Source of the DNA: Peptococcaceae bacterium
GTDB lineage: Bacteria; Bacillota; Peptococcia; Peptococcales; Peptococcaceae
Assembly: GCA_017399005.1 (NCBI GenBank)
Contig: JAFQEO010000007.1
Location: 1 to 64,000, forward strand
Direction of reading: 5' to 3'
DNA length: 64,000 bases
The notes beneath the pieces are model-generated. The model worked only from the letters and a program-made list of their open reading frames with translations. It had not been told where the DNA came from and did not search any database. Positions 1-8,559 of the stretch are shown piece after piece (the first letter of the stretch is position 1; every line of letters begins with the position of its first letter). The translations under genes were made by a program, and so were the position numbers.

Positions 1-999
1 ACTGATTAAACTTGCCAGACTGGCCACCGGTGTGCCAAGCCCGCCGATATCACAGCCCAGCAGAAGCAGCCGTCCCTGTTCGGTAAAACCGGATAACAGC
101 ACCGCTGCCGGTACATTGCTGATTACCTGGCTGCACAGCGCCGCCACCCACAGTTCCCGGCCCTGCATCAGCTGTCCCAGTGTTTCCTGAATCCACGCAA
201 TCTGCCCCATATTGCCGGTAAACACAAAGAAACATATAAATGTTGCCAGAAGGCTGTAATCTACTTTGCGCAGAAGCGCGCGATCCACCATCAGATACAT
301 TGCCAGCACCACAAAAAAGGTAACCGGCCACGGCACCAGCCGGAACACCGTCCCCAGGCAGCACAGAAACATAACTGTAGATACAAGCAGCTCCGAGCGC
401 CGCATTCGCGGATGATAATCGGTTTTGTGCTGTTCCAGAGGGTTGGTTGGTATTAACATGCACAGCCCCATCAGCAGCACCAGGCTAAGCGCTGTCACCG
501 GAAATGTTGCCGAGAAAAATTCTCCAATGCCCATTTCATACCGGGCATACAAATACAGATTCTGCGGATTCCCCACCGGGGTTAACATACTGCCCAGATT
601 GGCTGCAATGGTCTGCAGTACAATAATATACGGCATTAATTTTTTCTGTTCTGTCATTGACAGTATCAGTACCGCAAAGGGCACAAAGGTAATCAGTGCC
701 ACATCATTGGTTACCGCCATGGAACTGAAAAAACAGAGCAGCACCAGAACCATGCCGATTTCCCTGGCATTGCCCGCCTTGCTGCATAGCCAGCTGGAAA
801 CCCTGTCAAACACACCGGACTGCTGAAACCCGGCAACCACCGTCATTAAACAGAACAAGAGTGCCAGCACCTGCCAGTCGAAATATTCTATATAAGAGGC
901 CGACACCGGCACAAACAGCATACTCAGCAATGCAGCAGCAGCCGCAATCACCAGCACCAGTTCATTTTTTATAAATGCTTTTATCCATTCCAGCTTCAT
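1..999 (-). CDS. SLC13/ArsB-superfamily anion permease (3' end outside window)
   Basis: The frame stays open for 333 codons from the ATG at 999 to the window edge, so the C-terminus is missing. The start follows an AGGTGAG ribosome site at about 8 bases. The protein is a run of hydrophobic segments with two family-typical stretches: a TNDVALITFVPF segment near residue 95 and a GNPQNLYLYARY segment near residue 140. Ion-transporter-superfamily permeases (ArsB, NhaD, CitM, YbiR types) have such motifs in their re-entrant loops. It should be an inner-membrane, cation- or proton-coupled transporter of an anion. The substrate cannot be told from sequence. It reads away from the tRNA genes and looks monocistronic at its 5' end. 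Confidence 0.85.
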   Translation of the reverse strand, partial: MKLEWIKAFIKNELVLVIAAAAALLSMLFVPVSASYIEYFDWQVLALLFCLMTVVAGFQQSGVFDRVSSWLCSKAGNAREIGMVLVLLCFFSSMAVTNDVALITFVPFAVLILSMTEQKKLMPYIIVLQTIAANLGSMLTPVGNPQNLYLYARYEMGIGEFFSATFPVTALSLVLLMGLCMLIPTNPLEQHKTDYHPRMRRSELLVSTVMFLCCLGTVFRLVPWPVTFFVVLAMYLMVDRALLRKVDYSLLATFICFFVFTGNMGQIAWIQETLGQLMQGRELWVAALCSQVISNVPAAVLLSGFTEQGRLLLLGCDIGGLGTPVASLASLIS

Positions 1000-1114
1000 A
1001 TTCTCACCTGTAAATTTATTTGCAGTTTCGTTTATAACCTGTTAAATCATATCTTATTATAGGCTTCTCTCTAATAGATTTCAATCTCTGTTGCAGGAAT
1101 CCTTTCTCATCCTA

Positions 1115-1143
1115 TTGACAACCGTAACCCTTTTCCCTATAAT
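1115..1143 (+). promoter_or_regulatory. Consensus sigma-A promoter of tRNA-Leu
   Basis: TTGACA at 1115-1120, a 17-base spacer and TATAAT at 1138-1143 match the consensus exactly. The tRNA-Leu gene starts 20 bases downstream, as expected for a strong stable-RNA promoter. Confidence 0.9.
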
Positions 1144-1163
1144 ATTACAGGTAATCTATTTAT

Positions 1164-1250
1164 GCCGAAATGGCGGAATTGGCAGACGCAGCGGACTCAA
1201 AATCCGCCGCCGTCAAAAGCGTACGGGTTCGACTCCCGTTTTCGGCACCA
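1164..1250 (+). tRNA. tRNA-Leu (anticodon CAA)
   Basis: An 87-base class II tRNA with a fully paired acceptor stem (GCCGAAA with TTTCGGC), a GCGGA/TCCGC anticodon stem around loop CTCAAAA (anticodon CAA, reading UUG), a long variable arm, a canonical T-arm and an encoded CCA end at 1248-1250. It sits under a consensus promoter and ends at a hairpin terminator. No structural defects are seen. Confidence 0.97.
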
Positions 1251-1253
1251 GGA

Positions 1254-1277
1254 GCACCGGGAAACCGGTGCTTTTTT
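1254..1277 (+). terminator. Intrinsic terminator of tRNA-Leu
   Basis: A 7-bp GC-rich stem (GCACCGG/CCGGTGC) with a GAAA loop is followed by six T residues, only 4 bases after the tRNA CCA end. Confidence 0.93.
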
Positions 1278-1344
1278 ATTTTTGTTCCATCTGTTTTTTC
1301 TATCTGCTTTTGTTCTATCTGTTATTCATCTGCATATAATAAAA

Positions 1345-1394
1345 AAAGAGCTGTCCACTCCTGTTGCATTTTCAACCGGACTGGACAGCTCTTT
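1345..1394. terminator. Bidirectional hairpin terminator between the two tRNA loci
   Basis: A 13-bp perfect inverted repeat (AAAGAGCTGTCCA/TGGACAGCTCTTT) has A-rich and T-rich flanks, so it can stop transcription from either side. It separates the plus-strand tRNA-Leu from the minus-strand tRNA-like gene. Confidence 0.75.
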
Positions 1395-1414
1395 GTAAAC
1401 TCCGAATATTTGCG

Positions 1415-1443
1415 TAAAAAAAACGCACCCATAGGAGGTGCGT
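1415..1443 (-). terminator. Intrinsic terminator of the tRNA-His-like gene
   Basis: On the minus strand an ACGCACC/GGTGCGT stem is followed by a run of eight T residues. It lies 7 bases past the tRNA-like element, so that element is a discrete transcription unit. Confidence 0.85.
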
Positions 1444-1449
1444 CACGAC

Positions 1450-1519
1450 AGAAAAAGACGGGACTCGAACCCATACCTCAGGCGCCACAACCTGTGTGAT
1501 TCCATTTCACCACAGTTTC
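1450..1519 (-). tRNA. Degenerate tRNA-His-like gene (anticodon GUG), possible pseudo-tRNA
   Basis: The element keeps a D-arm (GTGA/TCAC), an anticodon loop containing TTGTGGC (GUG, His) and a perfect T-arm (ATGGG/CCCGT around TTCGAGT). Three features are abnormal. The acceptor pairing GAAACTG with CTTTTTC has two mismatches. The anticodon arm is one base short, leaving CAGG/CCTG around an 8-base loop. The G-1 typical of tRNA-His is absent, and no CCA is encoded. It nevertheless has a near-consensus promoter and a terminator. It may be a decayed gene still transcribed, or a divergent tRNA-derived RNA. Confidence 0.6.
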
Positions 1520-1535
1520 TCTTCGGATTACCTAC

Positions 1536-1564
1536 ATTATAGCAACTATTCTGCGGTTGGGCAA
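1536..1564 (-). promoter_or_regulatory. Sigma-A promoter of the tRNA-His-like gene
   Basis: On the minus strand TTGCCC (1559-1564), a 17-base spacer and TATAAT (1536-1541) form a strong promoter. Transcription should begin a few bases before the tRNA-like element. Confidence 0.8.
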
Positions 1565-1687
1565 GCATTTTTCAAAAAAATTTCGCATTCCTTTTGCAAT
1601 TCTTTACATAAAATCCTATAAAATTTTTATTGGAAAATGATTTCTGCTGATTTTTTTCTTTCTCTTTAATTATTTTTTAATTTTTAA

Positions 1688-1716
1688 TTGAATCTTGGCG
1701 CAAAATTTTTTATAAT
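1688..1716 (+). promoter_or_regulatory. Sigma-A promoter of ychF
   Basis: TTGAAT at 1688-1693, a 17-base spacer and TATAAT at 1711-1716, within a very AT-rich stretch (1570-1790) upstream of ychF. No gene was seen in that stretch. Confidence 0.75.
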
Positions 1717-1791
1717 AAAAAGGATATTGTAATTACAAAATAAACATTTCTATTTTAAATATTCTATTAAAGAAAGCGAAGGTTTTTCATT

Positions 1792-2883
1792 ATGAAATTA
1801 GGTATTGTCGGTTTACCAAACGTAGGCAAAAGTACACTGTTCAACGCCCTCACCAAAGCTGGTGCAGAATCTGCAAACTATCCGTTCTGTACCATCGACC
1901 CGAATGTTGGTGTAGTAACTGTTCCGGACGAACGCTTAAACTGGCTGTGCGAGTTATACAACTCTGAAAAAATCATTCCTGCTATCATTGAATTCGTAGA
2001 TATCGCCGGTTTAGTACGCGGCGCGAGCAAAGGCGAAGGTCTGGGCAACCAGTTTTTGTCCCATATCCGTGAAGTTGATGCTATTGTTCACGTGGTTCGC
2101 TGCTTTGAAGACAGCAACGTTGTTCATGTGGAAGGTTCTGTCGATCCAATCCGTGACATTGAAACAATCAATCTGGAATTAATCTTCTCTGACCTGGATG
2201 TTCTGGAACGTCGTCTGATGAAAGCACAAAAAGGCCAGAAAAGCGGTGACAAAGCATTAATGGCAGAAGCAAAACTGCTGGAACGCCTGAAGGTGCATCT
2301 GGAAGACGGCCAGGTGGCTCGCCGTTTTGAACCGGAAAACGATGAAGAAGCAGCTATTCTGAAAGACATGAATCTGCTGACCTACAAAAAAGTAATCTAC
2401 GCTACCAATGTAAAAGAAGATGAACTGGCTACCGGCAATGAATTTGTAGAGCGTGTACAGGCGTTTGCTGCTGAAGAAGGCAGTGAAGCATTTATTGTCT
2501 GCGCACAGATTGAACAGGAAATCGCGGAACTGGACGAAGAAGAAAAACTGATGTTCCTGGAAGATCTGGGGATCAGCCAGTCCGGTCTGGACCGTCTGAT
2601 TGCTGCAAGCTACAAACTGCTGGGGTTAATCAGCTATCTGACTGCCGGGCCAAAAGAAGTTCGCGCATGGACTATTGTAAACGGTACCAAAGCGCCTGGC
2701 GCTGCGGGTAAAATCCACTCCGACTTTGAACGCGGCTTTATCCGCGCAGAAGTTGTGGCATACGATGACTTACACGCTTCCGGTTCCTACACCGCTGCAA
2801 AAGAAAAAGGCCTGGTTCGTGTGGAAGGGAAAGAATATGTGGTGAAGGATGGGGACATTATGCTGTTCCGCTTCAACGTCTAA
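1792..2883 (+). CDS. ychF: Ribosome-associated ATPase YchF (OLA1 family)
   Basis: A 363-residue protein, the normal family length. The P-loop GLPNVGKST is at residues 6-14, the DIAGLVRGASKGEGLGN switch region is near residue 68, a coiled helical insert lies in the middle, and a C-terminal TGS domain includes the TIVNGTKAPGAAGKIH segment. YchF is an Obg-related, ATP-preferring cytosolic NTPase that binds ribosomes and has been linked to stress responses. The gene is alone between its own promoter and terminator. Assignment is secure. Confidence 0.97.
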   Translation: MKLGIVGLPNVGKSTLFNALTKAGAESANYPFCTIDPNVGVVTVPDERLNWLCELYNSEKIIPAIIEFVDIAGLVRGASKGEGLGNQFLSHIREVDAIVHVVRCFEDSNVVHVEGSVDPIRDIETINLELIFSDLDVLERRLMKAQKGQKSGDKALMAEAKLLERLKVHLEDGQVARRFEPENDEEAAILKDMNLLTYKKVIYATNVKEDELATGNEFVERVQAFAAEEGSEAFIVCAQIEQEIAELDEEEKLMFLEDLGISQSGLDRLIAASYKLLGLISYLTAGPKEVRAWTIVNGTKAPGAAGKIHSDFERGFIRAEVVAYDDLHASGSYTAAKEKGLVRVEGKEYVVKDGDIMLFRFNV

Positions 2884-2947
2884 TATGGCCGCATGCTTTT
2901 TGCACATAGCTGCGTTGTCTTTGGCTGAAACATCTAATATTATATAC

Positions 2948-2978
2948 AGAGAGTTGCCGCATGACAGCTCTCTTTTTT
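2948..2978 (+). terminator. Terminator of ychF
   Basis: AGAGAG pairs with CTCTCT across a short loop and is followed by six T residues, 64 bases past the ychF stop. Confidence 0.7.
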
Positions 2979-3043
2979 CTTGCCGACAGATGTCAGGAAA
3001 TTATTAATTCTATATAGATTATATTACAATTCGTAATCGAATA

Positions 3044-3073
3044 TTGCAAAGGATTTGCGCTTTGTTGTATAAT
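3044..3073 (+). promoter_or_regulatory. Sigma-A promoter of the LTA-synthase-like gene
   Basis: TTGCAA at 3044-3049 and TATAAT at 3068-3073 are separated by 18 bases, 76 bases upstream of the GTG start at 3150. Confidence 0.7.
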
Positions 3074-3149
3074 TTCTATTGGCAGATGGTTCTGGCGAAG
3101 AACCGCTGTATATAAGGGTCTTGCATTATTTCTGAAAGGAATTGATTCT

Positions 3150-5651
3150 GTGAAATTCATCGAACAGATTGATCCGAATATTCTGGATCAGTGGAGGCAT
3201 AAGGTTAAAATGCTTCTTTACTATGTACTGGTTTTTGTATTTCTGGAGTTTGCATTACAGCTGCTGGTTTACCACAGTGTCAGTAATGTACTTGCCCATC
3301 TGTTATTTGCCTGTATTTCAGGCGGTGTGCTGTTTCTCTGCAGTTCATTGCTTCCGGATAAAGCCAACCGGATTATCTCCATTGCGTTGATTTCCGTGCT
3401 GGTTGTGTATTATGAAGTACAGTTTATCTATTACACGATTTTTAAAAGCTTTATGCCGGTTTCTCAGTTTTTTCTGGGGGCTGCTGCCATTTTTAATTTT
3501 ACCGCACAGATTCTGTTTGCGATTAAGCAGAACTTTATCGGTTTTGTGCTTCTTCTGCTGCCCATCCCGGCTACACTGCTGCTGTTAAACCGGGAAAAGG
3601 TAAAAGCGCTGCGGCTGAAGGCTGTGCAGATTCCGGTTTCGGTGCTGGCAATTGGTCTTATGTTTGGTTTTACCATGACCATTCTGATGTTTAACAATAC
3701 ATCACCGGCTTCTGCCTATGCTGTCTGGACCAATAAAACGGTTTCCACAGAAACCTCAGTAAAAACACTGGGCCTTGCCGCAACAACGGTGCATGAAACC
3801 AGCAGTTATTTTGTAAAAGGGGATTCCACTCCTGTTTTCTACGAAACAACACTGGATAATCTGAATAATGAGTCTCAGGAACGCAATGTAACCGATTTAA
3901 ATTTTGAAGTTCCGGAAGGCACAGCAAAAAACAACCGGTTAATCAGTGAATATCTGGCCAATGTTTCGGCAACATCGAAAAATGCTTATACCGGTATTGC
4001 TGAAGGATACAATGTGGTCACCCTCTGTGCGGAGGCATTTAATCCGCTTGTTATCGACCCGGAACTGACACCGACTCTGTATAAACTGGCTAACAGCGGC
4101 TTCGTGTTTAACAATTTCTATAACTCGTTCCGCAACACCACCACAAACGGTGAATATGCATTCTGCATGGGGCTCCTGCCGGACTTCTCTCACAATAAAA
4201 TCGAATCCTGCTTTAATGAATCGGCGGATAACTACCTGCCGTTCTGTCTGGGAAATGCGCTGAGAGAACAGGGATATGAGACTTATGCATACCACAACTA
4301 TTACGGTTCTTTCTATGACCGTTACATCACCCATCCAAATATGGGCTATGAATTCAAATCCGTTGGTATGGGATTAAATCTGCCAGCTACCAACCCGTAT
4401 TCCGACCATGACATGATGGTCGAATCCATGAAGGATTTTATCCACAGTGATAAACCGTTCCACGCATACTATATGACCTACAGCGGTCATTATCAGTACA
4501 ACTGGACAAACGACATGAGTAACAAACATAAAGATAAAGTTACCCATCTTCCATACTCGGAAGCGGTTCAGGCATATATCGCCTGCAACCTGGAAGTGGA
4601 ATATGCACTGCAGGCTCTGATGGAAGAGCTGGAAGCTGCAGGCAAGGCAGACGAAACCATTATTGTTCTGACTGCAGACCATTATCCTTACGGTCTGAAT
4701 GACGAAGACTTTAATGAACTGGCTGGAACGGAAGTGGATTCTGCATTTGAATGTTACCGCAACAGCTTTATCTGCTATGTGCCAGGCATGGAAGCAGTAC
4801 AGGTAGACGAATACTGCAGTTCCATCGACATTCTGCCGACTGTGCTGAATCTGCTGGGGGTTGAATACGACTCCCGTCTGCTGGCGGGGAAAGACGTGCT
4901 GTCGGATGCACCGCATCTGGCACTGCTGTATGACCGCAGCTTTATCACGGACGATTTCCGTTACAACGCAAATACCGGTGATGTTATCCCGCATGATGCT
5001 TCTGTAGAAATCGACAAGGAAACTCTGCAGAACTACATCAATTATGTAAGCAACATCTTTACATTATCCTCCTCTATTCTGGCAAACGACTACTACGGTT
5101 TCATCTACGGCGTAGAATCGACAGCAGAAGGAATTGTAAACTATGAGGATATCAAAGACCCTTATAAAGAATCTGCAGTCGTTTTCATGGTTGCCAACGG
5201 TTATATGGAACCAAAAAGTGAAACTACCTTTGGTGCAGAAACCAGACAGAATATTGGAGACTGTCTGAATGTTATGTATTTAATGGCCGGAGCTCCTGCT
5301 GTCGCAGAAAGCGAACAGGAACCTGCACTTACCTGGGCGCTGACAGAAGGACTGATTGACGATGCAGCTGTCTGGGAAGAACCGATTACCATCGGGCAGC
5401 TGTCACAATTCATGTATCAGCAGTGTCCTGACCCGTATTATGAATCTATGGATATCTCCCAGCTGATGGAAAATCATCCGGAACTGCCGGAGAAAGGCAT
5501 CCGGGCGTTAATCTGGAGTATGGATCATAAAATCGTTCTGGGTACCGGTGAAATCGATACCACTATGACTCTTTACGATAACACCATCAAACGTGCGACT
5601 CTGGCTCTGTATCTGCAGCGTTTCCACGCCGCAGCAAGCTACGAAGGTTAA
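3150..5651 (+). CDS. LTA-synthase-like phosphoglycerol transferase with an SLH-like C-terminal region
   Basis: An 833-residue membrane protein starting at GTG after an AAAGGA site. Residues 20-185 hold about five transmembrane helices. Residues 270-600 form an alkaline-phosphatase/sulfatase-fold domain. CAEAF with Glu295 resembles the first metal ligand of LtaS, the threonine cluster near 330-332 the catalytic Thr, and TADHYPY the later Asp-His ligands. The last ~165 residues look like one or two degenerate S-layer-homology repeats (paired VVFMVANGYMEP and LTWALTEGLI stretches). LtaS-type enzymes transfer glycerol phosphate from phosphatidylglycerol outside the inner membrane. An SLH-like tail is not part of standard LtaS (about 650 residues) and suggests attachment to peptidoglycan in a diderm envelope. 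The acceptor polymer is unknown. Confidence 0.8.
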   Translation: MKFIEQIDPNILDQWRHKVKMLLYYVLVFVFLEFALQLLVYHSVSNVLAHLLFACISGGVLFLCSSLLPDKANRIISIALISVLVVYYEVQFIYYTIFKSFMPVSQFFLGAAAIFNFTAQILFAIKQNFIGFVLLLLPIPATLLLLNREKVKALRLKAVQIPVSVLAIGLMFGFTMTILMFNNTSPASAYAVWTNKTVSTETSVKTLGLAATTVHETSSYFVKGDSTPVFYETTLDNLNNESQERNVTDLNFEVPEGTAKNNRLISEYLANVSATSKNAYTGIAEGYNVVTLCAEAFNPLVIDPELTPTLYKLANSGFVFNNFYNSFRNTTTNGEYAFCMGLLPDFSHNKIESCFNESADNYLPFCLGNALREQGYETYAYHNYYGSFYDRYITHPNMGYEFKSVGMGLNLPATNPYSDHDMMVESMKDFIHSDKPFHAYYMTYSGHYQYNWTNDMSNKHKDKVTHLPYSEAVQAYIACNLEVEYALQALMEELEAAGKADETIIVLTADHYPYGLNDEDFNELAGTEVDSAFECYRNSFICYVPGMEAVQVDEYCSSIDILPTVLNLLGVEYDSRLLAGKDVLSDAPHLALLYDRSFITDDFRYNANTGDVIPHDASVEIDKETLQNYINYVSNIFTLSSSILANDYYGFIYGVESTAEGIVNYEDIKDPYKESAVVFMVANGYMEPKSETTFGAETRQNIGDCLNVMYLMAGAPAVAESEQEPALTWALTEGLIDDAAVWEEPITIGQLSQFMYQQCPDPYYESMDISQLMENHPELPEKGIRALIWSMDHKIVLGTGEIDTTMTLYDNTIKRATLALYLQRFHAAASYEG

Positions 5652-5668
5652 AACCGAATACATGCTAA

Positions 5669-5708
5669 AAGGCGGCTGCCATGTAGAAATCTACACGGTA
5701 ACCGCCTT
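5669..5708 (+). terminator. Hairpin after the LTA-synthase-like gene
   Basis: AAGGCGG pairs with CCGCCTT around an inner ATGTAG/CTACA stem, 17 bases past the stop. The T-run is short. Confidence 0.6.
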
Positions 5709-5852
5709 CTTTGTTGCGTTTTTTTGGTAACATACCTCTATAATTATAACCGCTACTGTACTGCTGTCGTCTATATCGGTAAAAAGCAGTATTTTCGGTT
5801 CTAACGCTCCGTATTTCCCCGTTAATACCCTTGTAACAGTTAATAAGCTCTA

Positions 5853-5890
5853 TGTAAAAAAACAGCGTACCACCGAAGCGGTACGCTGTG
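5853..5890 (-). terminator. Terminator of the aminotransferase-alcohol dehydrogenase operon
   Basis: An ACAGCGTACC/GGTACGCTGT stem is followed by seven T residues on the minus strand, just past the dehydrogenase stop at 5911. Confidence 0.9.
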
Positions 5891-5910
5891 AATCAGTTCG
5901 TAAACTGAAA

Positions 5911-7047
5911 TTATTCCTGTGTAGCCAGGTAGTGATACATTTCATCTAACATTTCGTCAGTGATGTATACTGGGTTGTTACGCAGGTTTGGATGAACGCT
6001 GATGCGGCACAGGTCACCAATCTGTTCTTCAGTCAGATTCAGACCTTTCAGACCGTTTCTCAGACCTACTCTTGCTTTCAGGTCATGAATAGCGTCAGCC
6101 ATGTCGTTCATATCTTTGAAGCCTAATTTCTGTGCAAATTCGTTTACACGTGGACCAGCTTCTGGATCGTTTGCGTTGATGTGTGCAAAGTAGTCTAGAG
6201 TGATACCGCAAGCTTCACCGTGTGGAATGCCATGGATGTTTGTTAATGGGAAGGAACATGCATGGGAACCAGTTGTCAGAGGAATAGTGAATGCCAGACC
6301 AGCCATTACAGATGCTTCAGCCATTTTTTCACGAGCTTCTACATCGTTAGGGTCTTTGTATGCTCTTTCCAGGTATTTGAATACTAAGTGGCAAGCTTCC
6401 AGAGCTACAGCATCACAGATTGGCTGATGGTTTTTGCTCCAGAAACCTTCAACAGCGTGGCACAGTACGTCGATACCGCAGCCTGCAGTTACTTTTGGTG
6501 GGCAGCTGTAGGTTAATTCTGGGTCAACTACTGCCAGTGTTGGGTAGAAGTTCATGGAGTTGATTGGGCATTTTTTACCAATAGCATGGTTGGTTACTAC
6601 GGATACTTTTGTAACTTCGGAACCAGTACCGGATGTTGTTGGTACAGCAATCAGTGGCAGGTGTTCTGGTGGCAGAGCAACGCCAGTACCATGGTATACG
6701 GAAATAGAATCGTTTGTCATGCAAACGCTTGCAGCAGCTTTAGCAGCGTCCAGAGCGGAACCGCCACCCAGTGCTACTACGAAACCGTGTTTATTTTTTC
6801 TGATCAGTTCAGCACAAGCATCGATTTCAGTTACGTCTGGGTTTGGAGAAACATCACCGAAAGCAGCTGTTAAAGCGCCGTTGCTGCCGTCAACGATTTT
6901 CTGTGCCAGACCGTTGGTCATGAAGAATTTGTCTGCTACTAACAGACCATTGTCAACACCCAGTTCTTTTGCGAATTCATCGATTTTGTTGATTAAGCCA
7001 GCGCCGAATCTGATTTCAACTGGCTGAATATAGTTCCAAGATGCCAT
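5911..7047 (-). CDS. Iron-containing alcohol dehydrogenase, probable sulfoacetaldehyde reductase
   Basis: A 378-residue group III (Fe-dependent) alcohol dehydrogenase. The ATG at 7047 is preferred because an AAAGGTGG site lies 11 bases upstream; an in-frame GTG at 7062 overlaps that site. The NAD-binding GGGSALD motif is near residue 97. The metal ligands are visible in GIDVLCHAVEGF, in the spaced histidines of the TTGSHACSF region, and in GIPHGEAC. It follows a pyruvate-type class III aminotransferase in the same operon. That pairing matches SarD-type reductases, which turn sulfoacetaldehyde from taurine into isethionate with NADH. Phosphonoacetaldehyde or another short aldehyde is possible. 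Family is certain, substrate inferred. Confidence 0.8.
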   Translation of the reverse strand: MASWNYIQPVEIRFGAGLINKIDEFAKELGVDNGLLVADKFFMTNGLAQKIVDGSNGALTAAFGDVSPNPDVTEIDACAELIRKNKHGFVVALGGGSALDAAKAAASVCMTNDSISVYHGTGVALPPEHLPLIAVPTTSGTGSEVTKVSVVTNHAIGKKCPINSMNFYPTLAVVDPELTYSCPPKVTAGCGIDVLCHAVEGFWSKNHQPICDAVALEACHLVFKYLERAYKDPNDVEAREKMAEASVMAGLAFTIPLTTGSHACSFPLTNIHGIPHGEACGITLDYFAHINANDPEAGPRVNEFAQKLGFKDMNDMADAIHDLKARVGLRNGLKGLNLTEEQIGDLCRISVHPNLRNNPVYITDEMLDEMYHYLATQE

Positions 7048-7173
7048 GATTATAAAATCCACCTTTCAAGTATTTGAAAAAAAGTTATTAAACGGAAATT
7101 CTCCGTTTTAGTAAGACAGGCCATCTACTCATATTTAAATAGACAGCCTGTCAAAAAACCTTACGGTCTTAAA

Positions 7174-8559
7174 TTATTTTCTGATGTAGCCTACAGCTGT
7201 GCCATAGTTAGGGTCTTTTTCTAATGTTGGCAGCTGTTCGTCGATCCATGTCAGAACTTCATCGAATTTTGGCAGAATAGCTTTCAGCTGTTCTTCGGTG
7301 ATGATCAGTGGAGGACAAATGGACATGGTGTTTTCACGACCATAGGTGTGAATGTTGTATTCGTTTTCTAATTTAGCAATAGCCTGAGCTTTGATTGCAT
7401 TTGGTTTGCCGTAGAAATCCAGTGGTTCACGGGTTTCTTTGTCTTTAACCAGTTCGAATGCTGCGAACAGACCGATCTGACGAGCTTCACCAACGCAAGC
7501 ATGTTTTTCTTTCATTTCCTGCATCCAAGCGCCCAGTACTTTACCTACTTCTACTACATGGTCACAAACGTTGTTGTTCAGGTAGTAGTCAACAGCTGCG
7601 TTACCAGCTGCGCAAGCCAGTGTATGACCGGAGTAGGTCAGACCGCACTGCAGAACGTTTTCTTCGAAGTATTTGGAGATTTCTTTGGACATAACTACGC
7701 CGCCCAGTGGAACGTAACCGCAGTTAACACCTTTAGCGAATGTGATGATATCTGGAACGATATCGAAGTTCTGCCAGCAGAACATTTTACCTGTACGACC
7801 GAAACCAGCCATAACTTCGTCGCAGATCATCAGGATGCCGTATTTGTCGCACAGAGCGCGTACGCCTTCCATGTAACCTTTTGGTGGGATCAGAACGCCG
7901 TTAGCGCCTGTGATGGATTCCATCATGATAGCAGCTACGTTCTGAACGCCTTCGTAGTGCAGCTGTTCTTCTAACAGGTGCAGGTAGTAAGCAGCAGCTT
8001 TTTCTTCATCTTCTGGATCCCAACCATCATGATATGTGTATGGGTCGATGAATTTTACGAAGCCATTAGCGCCGCCAACTTCAGCAGCGAAACGTCTCCA
8101 GTCACCAGATGCGTTGGAAGCACCCAGGGAAGCACCGTGGTAGCTTCTGTAACGGTTGAAGATTTTTGTGCGGCCTGTGTAGTTACGAGCGATTTTCATA
8201 GCGTTTTCGTTCGCTTCTGCACCACCGTTGGTGAACAGTACGCGCTGGAAGTGATCTTCACCAGCGATACCAACGATTTTTTTAGCCAGAGTGGATTTAG
8301 CTTCTGTGGAGTAGCAAGGAGCTACGAAGCAGATCTGGTCAGCCTGAGCTTTGATAGCTTCAACCATTTCTGGCAGGCTGTGACCTAAGTTAGCGCATAC
8401 CAGCAGGGAGCTCATGTCAGCGATTTCGTTGCCATCGTAGTCATACAGATAGATACCTTTACCGCTTTTGATTGGTCTTGCAGCACCGCCGGATTTGGAC
8501 CAAGACTGTGCAATGTACTGCGCATGCATCTGAGATACTTCTTTACCTGTTAATGCCAT
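7174..8559 (-). CDS. Class III aminotransferase, probable taurine:pyruvate aminotransferase
   Basis: A 461-residue PLP-dependent fold-type I omega-aminotransferase with a GAAAGGATGG ribosome site. It shows the cofactor-binding GGAEANENA motif near residue 110, the ICDEVMAGFGRTG segment with the PLP-contacting Asp, and TFAKGVNCGYVPLGG with the Schiff-base lysine. Such enzymes move a terminal amino group from taurine, beta-alanine, GABA or diamines to pyruvate. The adjacent Fe-alcohol dehydrogenase and a PucR-type regulator suggest taurine to sulfoacetaldehyde to isethionate. No isethionate lyase or sulfoacetaldehyde acetyltransferase is in the window, so isethionate might be exported or used elsewhere. 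Family is clear, taurine is an inference. Confidence 0.8.
   Translation of the reverse strand: MALTGKEVSQMHAQYIAQSWSKSGGAARPIKSGKGIYLYDYDGNEIADMSSLLVCANLGHSLPEMVEAIKAQADQICFVAPCYSTEAKSTLAKKIVGIAGEDHFQRVLFTNGGAEANENAMKIARNYTGRTKIFNRYRSYHGASLGASNASGDWRRFAAEVGGANGFVKFIDPYTYHDGWDPEDEEKAAAYYLHLLEEQLHYEGVQNVAAIMMESITGANGVLIPPKGYMEGVRALCDKYGILMICDEVMAGFGRTGKMFCWQNFDIVPDIITFAKGVNCGYVPLGGVVMSKEISKYFEENVLQCGLTYSGHTLACAAGNAAVDYYLNNNVCDHVVEVGKVLGAWMQEMKEKHACVGEARQIGLFAAFELVKDKETREPLDFYGKPNAIKAQAIAKLENEYNIHTYGRENTMSICPPLIITEEQLKAILPKFDEVLTWIDEQLPTLEKDPNYGTAVGYIRK

Noticed and set aside
50-826. Two short open frames at the left edge, one on each strand
   Set aside because: They overlap the 333-codon permease frame that runs off the window and carries real family motifs; both are out-of-frame shadows.
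4374-4994. 206-codon open frame on the minus strand
   Set aside because: Antisense shadow inside the catalytic domain of the LTA-synthase-like gene; composition is not protein-like.
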